NCBI GenBank assembly: GCA_019119205.1
Contig: DWXK01000069.1
Location: 1 to 50,918, forward strand
DNA: 50,918 bases
DNA from: Candidatus Mediterraneibacter intestinavium
Lineage (GTDB): Bacteria > Bacillota > Clostridia > Lachnospirales > Lachnospiraceae
Direction of reading: 5' to 3'
How positions within the stretch are numbered: the first letter of the stretch is position 1; the number at the start of each line of letters is the position of its first letter. Positions 25,365-33,063 of this stretch are shown piece by piece. The notes under the pieces are model-generated. The model saw only the letters and a program-made list of their open reading frames with translations. It was not told the DNA's origin and did not search any database. The position numbers were made by a program, and so were the translations under genes.

Positions 25365-26501
25365 CTATTTCAGTGTAAACAGACGGTATACCTGTTCTGC
25401 CGTATCTGCCATATTCGCTTCTGCGTTTTCTCTCTTCATCGCCTCTTCCAGAGAGACTGCACCCTGTACAATTGAAAAATACGCCGTGATCCCCTCGCTG
25501 TTGCATGCCTTTGCATCTCTTGTCACGCCACCTGCAAAAGCCACTACGGGTTTCCCGTATCTTTTTGCAAGCCTTGCCACTCCCACCGGAGCTTTTCCCA
25601 TGGCGGTCTGTCCGTCGAGCCTTCCCTCACCGGTGATGATCAGGTCGGCCTCTTTAATGTACTTTTCCATCCCGGTTTCTTCCAGGACAATATCGATCCC
25701 GGACTCCAGCGAAGCGTTTGTAAAGGTCAGGAACGCAAATCCAAGTCCACCGGCTGCCCCAGTTCCTTCTCTCTCCGGATCGGCGCCGGGATATTTTTCT
25801 TCTGCCATGGCAGCATAATGTCCAAGCCACTGATCCATCTGTGCGATCGTAGACGGTGTCGCCCCTTTTTGGGGCCCGAAAACCGCGCTGCATCCGTTCT
25901 CACCGCAAAGGACATTCGTCACATCACATGCAATACGGAATCTGCATTCCTCCAGTTCCGGGATTACAAATTCATCTGTAATCATCTCCAATTCCCTCAG
26001 ACCTGCTGCTCCATACGGTATCTGGTATCCTTTCCTGTCAAGGAAACCATACCCCAACGCCTGGAGCATCCCAACACCCCCGTCATTCGTGGCGCTTCCT
26101 CCGATTCCTACAATGAACTTCCTGCATCCCTGCGTGATCGCGTCACGGATCACCTCGCCAACACCGTATGTCGTAGTGTAAAGCGGGTTCCTTTTTTCCT
26201 CCGGAACAAGTACAAGACCTGCCGCTCCTGCCATCTCGATTACCGCAGTTCCCGTCTCTTCGATCACTCCGTATCTACAGTTGACCGGATCACCCAGAGG
26301 GCCTGTCACTTGTATTTCCCTGATTTTCCCATTCATATTACTGATCAGGGCCTCAACCGTTCCTTCCCCTCCGTCCGCCAACGCCTTTACTGACACATCC
26401 GCCGACGGATTGGCACGGAGGATCCCCACTGAGGCCGCTTTTCCAGCTTCCAGGGAGGTCATGCTTCCCTTAAATGAATCAATTAATATCAGTACTTTCA
26501 T
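25365..26501 (-). CDS. Glycerate kinase (GarK/GlxK family, glycerate 2-kinase)
   Basis: A 378-residue type-1 glycerate kinase, which phosphorylates D-glycerate with ATP, normally at the 2-hydroxyl, feeding glycolysis. Family landmarks are the start MKVLILIDSFKGSMTS, ALADGGEGTVEAL, FIVGIGGSATNDGGVGMLQALGY, ITGEGRLDGQTAMGKAPVGVA and VVAFAGGV. Length is normal. AAAGGAGG precedes the ATG. It forms a two-gene operon with the GntP permease and is divergent from cdaR, the same layout as sugar-diacid/glycerate loci of other bacteria. No tartronate semialdehyde reductase or glucarate dehydratase is nearby, so this module handles glycerate itself. Confidence 0.93.
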   Translation of the reverse strand: MKVLILIDSFKGSMTSLEAGKAASVGILRANPSADVSVKALADGGEGTVEALISNMNGKIREIQVTGPLGDPVNCRYGVIEETGTAVIEMAGAAGLVLVPEEKRNPLYTTTYGVGEVIRDAITQGCRKFIVGIGGSATNDGGVGMLQALGYGFLDRKGYQIPYGAAGLRELEMITDEFVIPELEECRFRIACDVTNVLCGENGCSAVFGPQKGATPSTIAQMDQWLGHYAAMAEEKYPGADPEREGTGAAGGLGFAFLTFTNASLESGIDIVLEETGMEKYIKEADLIITGEGRLDGQTAMGKAPVGVARLAKRYGKPVVAFAGGVTRDAKACNSEGITAYFSIVQGAVSLEEAMKRENAEANMADTAEQVYRLFTLK

Positions 26502-26597
26502 TTTTTTCCTCCTTTATTTTCTATGAACAATATATCAGATAACAGCCTTTTTACACATGTTCTATATAACTAAAATTTATTTATTTTATATAGTATA

Positions 26598-26626
26598 TTG
26601 TTACTTATAACATATTCGATTATAAT
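26598..26626 (+). promoter_or_regulatory. cdaR promoter
   Basis: TTGTTA (26598-26603) and TATAAT (26621-26626) are 17 bases apart in an AT-rich gap (26502-26674) between cdaR and the divergent glycerate kinase gene. A regulator site is expected here but no clear palindrome stands out. Confidence 0.7.
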
Positions 26627-26674
26627 TTAGATATATCATTTTATTTCTCAGAAGAAAACAGGAGGATAATTTCA

Positions 26675-27775
26675 GTGATCACTTCAGTTGACAGTACGCT
26701 TGCACAGCAGATCGTAAGTACAGTAAAAGATGTCTGTGGATATGATATTAATTTCATCAGTGAAAACGGTGTGATCTTTGCCAGCACGAATCCTGCGCGG
26801 ATCGACACCTTCCATGAAATCGGAAAAAGAGCTGCTTCTTCCGGAAACACGATTGAGGTAAACGAGAACGACAGCTTTACCGGCACACAGCAGGGGATCA
26901 ATATGCCTGTTTATCATAACGGGAGGCTTCTCGCTGTCATCGGGATTACCGGAATTCCTGATGAAGTCAGAAAATACGCCTATCTGGCCGAGCGGATCAC
27001 AAAGCTTCTGATCCGCGAGCAGGAACTCAACGCATTCAGCCGCAGCCAGGCGGACAAGAAGAATTTCATTGTCACAACACTTATGCGGGAAGAGAAGCAG
27101 TATCCCGGTTATCTTACTGATTGTCTGAAAGAATTTGGAGTCAATCCGGAAACGCGGAAGCGTTTCCTTGTGATACAGATTAATCCCAGATATAATCTGA
27201 TGAATCTCTCGCTTCTGGAACAGAAAATCGGACAGATGTTCGCGCAGGCTGGCACAGATCTGTTTACATTCAGCTATCCACGGGAATTTCTTGCCGTTAT
27301 CGAAGACACAGAGTACAGAAAAAATGCATTTATCCTGCAGACATTCTCGCGAAAGAATCCGGAGATCGTCAAAATCGCGGCGGGTAAATCCTGTTCCCTC
27401 TTCCAGCTTCACATGTCATATGCTTCCGCCAGAACGGCATTAAAAAGCCTTGACAGGACAGAGTACAGTTTTGTCTCTTTCGATGACCTCACTCTGGAGA
27501 TCATCATTTCTTCCATTGATGAAAATAACAGGAACGAATTTCTCAGGAAAACAATAAGTCTGCTTTCTGAGGAAGAGTTAAAAATAATAGAAGCATATTT
27601 TTCCGAGGATATGTCCCTTGCAAATACATCCAGGAAGCTTTACATCCACAAAAATACGCTTCAGTATAAATTAAATCATATTTACGAAAAAAGTGGTCTT
27701 AATCCCCGCCGTTTCCAGGACGCTGTTCTTCTGTACCTGGCTCTCAGGATTCGGAATCCACAGGATATTTCTTAA
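26675..27775 (+). CDS. cdaR: CdaR/PucR-type sugar-diacid regulator
   Basis: A 366-residue activator of the CdaR (sugar diacid recognition) family. The N-terminal putative ligand domain (about 1-135) carries LAQQIVSTVKDVCGYDINFI, GVIFASTNPARIDTFHEIG and QGINMPVYHNGRLLAVIGITG. The C-terminal PucR-type helix-turn-helix (about 300-360) shows AYFSEDMSLANTSRKLYIHKNTL followed by QYKLNHIYEKSGLNPR. In E. coli CdaR activates glucarate, galactarate and glycerate genes. The divergent position beside glycerate kinase and GntP permease fits the same role. It starts at GTG with AGGAGG 9 bases upstream. Its end overlaps the end of the convergent PAP2 gene by 4 bases. Confidence 0.9.
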   Translation: MITSVDSTLAQQIVSTVKDVCGYDINFISENGVIFASTNPARIDTFHEIGKRAASSGNTIEVNENDSFTGTQQGINMPVYHNGRLLAVIGITGIPDEVRKYAYLAERITKLLIREQELNAFSRSQADKKNFIVTTLMREEKQYPGYLTDCLKEFGVNPETRKRFLVIQINPRYNLMNLSLLEQKIGQMFAQAGTDLFTFSYPREFLAVIEDTEYRKNAFILQTFSRKNPEIVKIAAGKSCSLFQLHMSYASARTALKSLDRTEYSFVSFDDLTLEIIISSIDENNRNEFLRKTISLLSEEELKIIEAYFSEDMSLANTSRKLYIHKNTLQYKLNHIYEKSGLNPRRFQDAVLLYLALRIRNPQDIS

Positions 27776-28341
27776 TCAGCTGCCTGCTTCTCTTCTTTCC
27801 TTCCTTTCCTGTTCCGAAGAATTTCCTGAAGTTTCCAGCCGGTCCAGCCTGCGAAGATGCCCACCACCGCTCCGCCCAGCACATCGCTGGGATAATGGAC
27901 TCCGACATACAGCCGGGACAGTGAGATGAGAACGGCAAGAACGATACAGGCGACGCCCCATTTTCGGGGAAGCGTGTGATATAGCGCGCAGGCAGCCGCA
28001 AGGGACGCACAGGTATGCCCCGACGGGAAGGAAAAATCATGCTGGCGCTCTATGAGCAGGATCAGTTCTGTGATCGTATCATAAGGCCGTATCCGTGCTA
28101 CGATATTTTTGATAGCTACATTTGTAATAAGAGCTCCGATCCCCATGGCGAACAGCGCAGATATGCCTGCTCTCCTCGTCCGCTTCGGGATGAGCAGTAT
28201 CAACGCAAGAATGATCCAGAATATTCCTCCGTCCCCCAGATGGGTGATCGTCGACCAGAATCCGTTCATCCAGTCCTGTCGGATATATTCCTGGATAAAG
28301 AGCAGGATACTCTCATCAATCTCCTGAATTATTTCAAACAT
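27772..28341 (-). CDS. PAP2-family membrane phosphatase
   Basis: A 189-residue membrane protein with the three PAP2 phosphatase motifs: KNIVARIRP (78-86), PSGH (106-109) and SRLYVGVHYPSD (142-153). All catalytic residues are present, including both His and the Asp. About five membrane helices are visible. Such enzymes dephosphorylate lipid phosphates such as undecaprenyl pyrophosphate or phosphatidic acid at the outer membrane face. An undecaprenyl-diphosphatase (bacitracin-resistance type) role is possible but not shown. It lies 87 bases downstream of the dihydrouridine synthase gene on the same strand. The C-terminus is rich in Lys, Arg and Glu. Confidence 0.92.
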   Translation of the reverse strand: MFEIIQEIDESILLFIQEYIRQDWMNGFWSTITHLGDGGIFWIILALILLIPKRTRRAGISALFAMGIGALITNVAIKNIVARIRPYDTITELILLIERQHDFSFPSGHTCASLAAACALYHTLPRKWGVACIVLAVLISLSRLYVGVHYPSDVLGGAVVGIFAGWTGWKLQEILRNRKGRKEEKQAAD

Positions 28342-28428
28342 GACTCTGTCTTCTCTCCTCTCTTCTGTTTACTGCGGGAAACGTACCTCTGAATTCTTTC
28401 TGAAGACTATGTGCAGCCTTCACAACGC

Positions 28429-29394
28429 TCATACAATACCTTCTTCTGTGCACCTGAAATCTGAGAGATCCCTGCTCTCAAAAAATTCGTCGATCACCTT
28501 CTCATATACGGCGCATTTCTCACATTTCCTGATCTTTTTTGCGTACTTTTTATAATCTGAGAACAGCGGTGCCATATAAGACCACATCTCTTTCATTTTA
28601 TAGAGAATGGTCCGGTCTCCCGACATTTCTCTGCAGTACCCCGCATAGACAAGATCATGGAATCTTCGGAGTTCTTCCTTGTCCGCTTTTTCCCCTCCTC
28701 GGATCTCCCGGGCTAGGGCCGGGTCCGCGAGGACTCCCCGTCCTGTCATGATACATTCTGCTCCCGGAAATTTCTCGCGGAACCTGTGATAATCCTCTGT
28801 GGAAAAGATATCTCCGTTATAGCATACCGGATTCCTGCTCTTTCCAAGCGCCGCTTTGAACACCTCCAGATTCGGGGTATTTTTATAGAAGTCTTTCTGT
28901 ACCCTCGGATGGATGATCAGTTCTTCCATGGGATATCTGTTGAAGATTTCCAGAAGATCCGGAAACTCATCCCCATCTTCCATCCCGATCCTTGTCTTGA
29001 TCGATATCTTCAGTCTGCACTCCTGAAAAATAATGTCCAGGAACTTCTCAAGCCGCTCCGGATATGCAAGAAATCCTGCACCTCTTCCTTTGGTCACAAC
29101 GGTTCGGGACGGACACCCAAGATTAAGGTTCACTTCTTTGTATCCATACTCCTCCAGCTTCTCCGCCGTCCGCAGGAAATCCTCCGGACTGTTTGTCAGG
29201 ATCTGGGGCACTGTGTACGCCCCCTCGTTGTTGGCGGGCAGGATATCCTTTTTCTCCCTGGAACTGAAGTGTCCTTTCTGGTTCGGACTGATAAAGGGCA
29301 CAAAATATTTGTCGAACCCGCCGAAACACTCCCTGAGCGCGCTCCGGTAGATCCATCCGGTGATCCCCTCCAGCGGGGCAAGATATATCTTCAT
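28429..29394 (-). CDS. tRNA-dihydrouridine synthase family flavoenzyme
   Basis: A 321-residue Dus-family TIM-barrel enzyme that reduces uridines in tRNA with FMN and NADPH. It has the N-terminal APLEGITGWIYR, the catalytic-Cys loop in NLNLGCPSRTVVTKGRGAGFL, the substrate region LKISIKTRIGMEDGDEF, LIIHPRVQKDFY, NGDIFSTEDY and MTGRGVLADP. The length and divergent details place it outside typical DusB; the exact tRNA position cannot be told. The start at 29394 is chosen because AGGAGA sits 8-9 bases upstream and MKIYLAPLEG is the family N-terminus; the frame is open a further 150 bases without a ribosome site. It is divergent from the ABC exporter gene. Confidence 0.9.
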   Translation of the reverse strand: MKIYLAPLEGITGWIYRSALRECFGGFDKYFVPFISPNQKGHFSSREKKDILPANNEGAYTVPQILTNSPEDFLRTAEKLEEYGYKEVNLNLGCPSRTVVTKGRGAGFLAYPERLEKFLDIIFQECRLKISIKTRIGMEDGDEFPDLLEIFNRYPMEELIIHPRVQKDFYKNTPNLEVFKAALGKSRNPVCYNGDIFSTEDYHRFREKFPGAECIMTGRGVLADPALAREIRGGEKADKEELRRFHDLVYAGYCREMSGDRTILYKMKEMWSYMAPLFSDYKKYAKKIRKCEKCAVYEKVIDEFFESRDLSDFRCTEEGIV

Positions 29395-29521
29395 TATATA
29401 TGTCTCCTGTACATCAATATAGTAAACGCTGTAAAAAACATACAGAATCATTCCCGCCTTGTCAAGAGAAAACCGTTGTGCTAAGATGGTTTTGGTTTTT
29501 AAACATATGAGGAGGATCATC

Positions 29522-31243
29522 ATGCAGACGATCAGAAAATTCATTCATTATTACGCACCGTATAAAGCGGTCTTTTTCATTGACCTGCTGTGCGCCACGT
29601 TTATCAGTCTTGCCGACCTGGCATACCCTCAGATCCTGCGCACGGCGACAAATACATTGTTCACAAAAGACAGCAGCACCATCTTAAAAGCGCTCCCGCT
29701 CATCGCAGCAGGACTCCTTGTGATGTATGCCATCCAGAGCCTGTGCAAATATTATGTCAGCTATCAGGGACATATGATGGGCGCGCATATGGAACGCGAC
29801 ATGCGCCAGAAGCTCTTTGACCACTATGAAAAGCTGTCCTTTTCCTACTATAGCAGGAACAACTCCGGACAGATGATGAGCAAGCTCGTATCCGATCTGT
29901 TTGATATCGCGGAGTTTGCACACCATGGACCGGAAAACCTCTTTATCTCCGTGGTAAAGATCATCGGCTCTTTCATCTTCCTGTTCCTGATCAACTGGCG
30001 GCTGGCCCTGCCTCTGGTGGCGCTGGTCATCTGCATGTTTCTCTTTTCTTTCCGCCAGAACGGACGGATGCAGGAGACTTTTATGGAGAACCGCCGGAAG
30101 ATCGGCGATGTGAACGCAAGCCTGCAGGATACCCTTGCCGGGATCCGCGTAGTCCAGTCTTTTGCGAACGAGGACATTGAAAGAGAAAAGTTCAAAAAGA
30201 GCAACCATGCTTTCCTTGTCTCCAAGGATAATAACTACAAATGTATGGGAAGTTTCATGGGATGGAACCTGTTCTTCCAGGGGATGATGTATCTGGTGAC
30301 TCTGGTATACGGCGGCTATCTCATCGCCCGGGGGCTCATGGCTCCGGCGGACCTCGCCATGTATGCCCTTTACATCGGGATCTTCATCAGCCCGATCCAG
30401 ATCCTGGTGGAACTGATCGAGACGATCCAGAAAGGGCTCTCCGGCTTCCGCCGTTTCCTGGATGTGCTGGAGACCGAACCTGATATCGAGGACGCTCCGG
30501 ATGCCAGAGATCTTACAAACGTACACGGGAGAGTCTGCTACGAGGATGTCTCTTTCCATTACAGTGATGACGACACTCCGGTCCTCTCCAACGTTTCTTT
30601 CGAGATCCCGGCTGGAAGATCCGTTGCCCTGGTCGGGCCTTCCGGAAGCGGAAAGACAACGATCTGTTCTCTTCTGCCCCGTTTTTATGATGTGACGGGT
30701 GGAAGAATCACCATAGACGGGCAGGACGTCCGGACGCTGAAACTGAAGAGCCTGCGAAAACAGATCGGTATGGTACAGCAGGACGTCTATCTGTTCAGCG
30801 GAACGATCCGCGAAAATATCGCTTACGGCAGACCGGGCGCTTCCATGGAGGAGATCATCGAGGCAGCAAAACGTGCCAATATCCACGAGTTCATCGAGGA
30901 ACTCCCTGACGGATACGACACCTTTGTGGGCGAGCGGGGCACCCGTCTTTCCGGAGGGCAGAAACAGCGTATCTCCATCGCCCGCGTGTTCCTGAAAAAT
31001 CCGCCCATCCTGATCCTGGACGAGGCTACCAGCGCGCTGGACAATGAAAGTGAGCGCTGGATACAGAAGAGCCTGGAAGAACTCTCCAAAGACCGTACCA
31101 CCATCACGATCGCCCATCGTCTTTCCACTATACGGAATGCTGATGAGATCATCGTCATCACAGAGGATGGGATCGCAGAGCGCGGAACACATGAGAGCCT
31201 GCTGGAAAAAGGCGGGATCTACGCGCGGTACTACAATATGTGA
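29522..31243 (+). CDS. ABC exporter, fused permease and ATPase (MsbA/LmrA-like)
   Basis: A 573-residue half-transporter. The N-terminal six-helix ABC type-1 membrane domain (about 15-310) is followed by the ATPase with Walker A GPSGSGKT (372-379), Q-loop MVQQDVYLFSG, signature LSGGQKQR (475-482), Walker B ILILDE (495-500) and the switch-region AHRLS. All catalytic residues are present. It should work as a homodimer that exports lipids, drugs or peptides; no substrate can be read from the sequence. AGGAGG precedes the ATG at 29522; the open frame extends 63 bases further without a ribosome site. It appears monocistronic, and its stop codon is immediately followed by a long inverted-repeat element. 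Confidence 0.93.
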   Translation: MQTIRKFIHYYAPYKAVFFIDLLCATFISLADLAYPQILRTATNTLFTKDSSTILKALPLIAAGLLVMYAIQSLCKYYVSYQGHMMGAHMERDMRQKLFDHYEKLSFSYYSRNNSGQMMSKLVSDLFDIAEFAHHGPENLFISVVKIIGSFIFLFLINWRLALPLVALVICMFLFSFRQNGRMQETFMENRRKIGDVNASLQDTLAGIRVVQSFANEDIEREKFKKSNHAFLVSKDNNYKCMGSFMGWNLFFQGMMYLVTLVYGGYLIARGLMAPADLAMYALYIGIFISPIQILVELIETIQKGLSGFRRFLDVLETEPDIEDAPDARDLTNVHGRVCYEDVSFHYSDDDTPVLSNVSFEIPAGRSVALVGPSGSGKTTICSLLPRFYDVTGGRITIDGQDVRTLKLKSLRKQIGMVQQDVYLFSGTIRENIAYGRPGASMEEIIEAAKRANIHEFIEELPDGYDTFVGERGTRLSGGQKQRISIARVFLKNPPILILDEATSALDNESERWIQKSLEELSKDRTTITIAHRLSTIRNADEIIVITEDGIAERGTHESLLEKGGIYARYYNM

Positions 31244-31434
31244 CCGGATCCGGCGGGGTGGGGAGAAGTCCGCGGGGAAAGGATATGCCGCCTGCGGACA
31301 CGCTCCCGCTCGGAAAACAACACAGCGGTACTAGGCACGCAAAGAACGCGTGCCAAGGACCGGTGTTGTTTTAACGGTCCTTAGGCAGCATATCTTCTCC
31401 CCGCTGGGCTGATCCCTCACTCCGACGGATCCGG
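31244..31434. repeat. 191-bp long imperfect inverted repeat directly behind the ABC exporter gene
   Basis: The element begins on the first base after the stop codon with CCGGATCCG (31244-31252) and ends with CGGATCCGG (31426-31434). Much of the two arms is complementary: GCGGGGAAAGGATATGCCGCC on the left (about 31271-31291) against GGCAGCATATCTTCTCCCCGC on the right (about 31384-31404). Further in, AAAACAACAC (31314-31323) pairs with 31363-31372, and at the tip GGCACGC (31334-31340) pairs with 31348-31354. Mismatches are scattered, and many leave pairing possible. It is GC-rich and codes for nothing I can recognise. It may be a palindromic insertion element (MITE-like) or one large RNA hairpin. 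Confidence 0.7.
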
Positions 31435-31482
31435 GGTCGGACGGGAGGGGCGCGCCCGGTGGGCGCTGCTCCCTGGCTCGTC

Positions 31483-31502
31483 CCCCGCTGCTTTCAGCGG
31501 GG
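31483..31502. repeat. Short GC-rich hairpin
   Basis: CCCCGCTG (31483-31490) pairs perfectly with CAGCGGGG across a CTTT loop. It sits in the gene-free GC-rich stretch between the long inverted repeat and the terminator at 31528. No T-tract follows. Confidence 0.45.
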
Positions 31503-31527
31503 AATACTAAGGACTTCCCAATAGGAT

Positions 31528-31585
31528 AAAAAGAGAGGGCTTCCTGCGGACAGATGGACTGTCTGGCTGGAAGCCCTCTCTTTTT
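31528..31585. terminator. Strong bidirectional terminator
   Basis: A perfect 17-bp stem (31528-31544 with 31569-31585, AAAAAGAGAGGGCTTCC and its complement) with A5 and T5 ends. The loop has a further GACAG/CTGTC pairing. It lies between the convergent ABC exporter and thrS-deacetylase transcripts and suits termination in both directions. It is, however, 284 bases from the exporter stop and 400 bases from the deacetylase stop. Confidence 0.75.
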
Positions 31586-31760
31586 CTGTATTGCTGCCAC
31601 CTTTTGCAGAAAATATCGGTGCAGTCGGTAATCTTTCCGGGTCCGCCGCAGGGACTGCCGGACGGAGTACAGCAGAAAACCACGGGGACGGTTTCGGGAA
31701 CCTTTCGCAGGGACATCGCAGACGGAGCAGATGACTTTGAAGGGATCCGAAGAAATAGTT

Positions 31761-31862
31761 GGAGCCCTGTGTTCTGGCGTTGAACATTGCAGTGGCGATT
31801 GTCTGAGCCGAAGGCGAGTTGCGCCATTGCAATGTTCGTTTTTAGCCGGAGCACAGAGCTCC
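31761..31862. repeat. 102-bp imperfect hairpin sharing sequence with the 8.6-kb repeat
   Basis: The outer arms (31761-31778 with 31845-31862) match at 15 of 18 positions, and the inner arms (31782-31797 with 31822-31837, GAACATTGCAGTGGCG) at 15 of 16. The segment AGGCGAGTTGCGCCATTGCAA (31812-31832) matches 8620-8640 at 19 of 21 bases. The flanking sequence (31586-31760 and 31863-31988) holds no gene or hairpin I can support. A dispersed intergenic repeat or structured RNA is likely. Confidence 0.6.
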
Positions 31863-31988
31863 TAGTATTTCACGGATACCGGAACGGAATCTGAGCCGTC
31901 TACGGTGTCTCCGCGAATACGTTTTCCAAAATCATTCCCCGCGGTTTTCGGACGTTACCCCGCCCTCAGCCCTGCGCCGGATCCGTCA

Positions 31989-33032
31989 TCACTCCACCAG
32001 CGCGATAAAGCTCTCCAGTGACTGTCCCAGACTCATCCTGACCCTGGGGAGCAGAAGCGGATCATCTCCCGGTTCCGCCCTTCGGTTCTCCGTGGTCACC
32101 GCGCAGGTAAACCCTGCGTCCTGCACTGCTGTGCGGCAGTCATCGGTATAGTCTCCGTAGGGGTAGGCAAACGCATCGCCGTGGCCACAGATCTCAATGG
32201 ACTTTTTCAGATCCGTCACAGCGTCGTCATGGCTCATTGCCGTAAAGATCCCACCGTGACCAATGTTTCCGCCGGCACGGTGCATATTGTCCGAATGGGA
32301 CTGGAAGGTCACATGATCGCTCTGATACTCTCTGACCTTATTTTCCCCCTCTTTGCTTGTAATAAGGAAGGAGGTTGCCGGTACCTGATATTTCTCAAAC
32401 ACCGGGATTCCCAGGTCAAGAAAACTTTTCGCTCCGTCGTCAAAGGTCAGGACGACACTCTTCTCAGGAAGGAGCAGATCTCCCTCTACATACTGCCGCA
32501 CTTCCTCCCATGTTGGGAAGTAGTAGTCATTTTCTACGAGATACTTTATTTCCTCTTCCAGTGCGTGAACCTCGATATAATTATTGTTCAGGTCATCCGG
32601 AGGATCCGCCTCATCATAAACGTAATGGTACATACAGATCGCCAGTCCATTTGTCTTGTGATGTTCCTCTGTGGCTGTATTTTTTGCTGTCTGTGTCTCT
32701 TTTGTCTGATCATCTTCTGACTGTGCATCTCCGGACGAAATATCCTCGTCGCCGCCGTTCCCCTGCGGCGTTTCTATAGTGATGTCCTTCGCAGTATTCT
32801 CCGCGCCCTCATCCTCGGCACCGCTTCTCAAAAAGGTCCGCACGGCAGCAGTGATCCCTGCTCCCAGAAGAAATACAAGAGTCAGAAGAATGCACAGCAC
32901 AGCGATTCTGACGATTCTCTTTCTCCTTCTTCGGCGTCTCGCCCCGGCACTTCTGCACCGTCGCTCCGCAGTATTCCTGTGCCGGCGCTCCTGCGGCCGC
33001 CGGCGGATGTTTTTCTTTCCCCTCTCCTCCAT
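31989..33032 (-). CDS. Membrane-anchored polysaccharide deacetylase (NodB family)
   Basis: A 347-residue protein with an unusually Arg-rich cytoplasmic head (about 9-41, nearly half Arg), one membrane helix (about 41-63) and an acidic Ser/Thr/Asp-rich linker (about 70-125). The carbohydrate esterase family 4 domain follows with ICMYHYV, the catalytic/metal motif TFDDG (196-200) and the metal-binding His pair in HSDNMHR (246-252). Later motifs include AYPYGDYTDDC and LPRVRM. It should remove acetyl groups from peptidoglycan or another cell-surface glycan outside the membrane. It lies 31 bases behind thrS on the same strand, so may share its transcript. AGAGG precedes the ATG. Confidence 0.9.
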   Translation of the reverse strand: MEERGKKNIRRRPQERRHRNTAERRCRSAGARRRRRRKRIVRIAVLCILLTLVFLLGAGITAAVRTFLRSGAEDEGAENTAKDITIETPQGNGGDEDISSGDAQSEDDQTKETQTAKNTATEEHHKTNGLAICMYHYVYDEADPPDDLNNNYIEVHALEEEIKYLVENDYYFPTWEEVRQYVEGDLLLPEKSVVLTFDDGAKSFLDLGIPVFEKYQVPATSFLITSKEGENKVREYQSDHVTFQSHSDNMHRAGGNIGHGGIFTAMSHDDAVTDLKKSIEICGHGDAFAYPYGDYTDDCRTAVQDAGFTCAVTTENRRAEPGDDPLLLPRVRMSLGQSLESFIALVE

Positions 33033-33063
33033 TACGATACCTCTGTTTTATTTTCCTTTTTTG

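Noticed and set aside
31494-31854. Open frames of 112-115 codons on the minus strand in the hairpin region
   Set aside because: They only read through the inverted repeats, have no ribosome site or family likeness, and end inside the hairpins.
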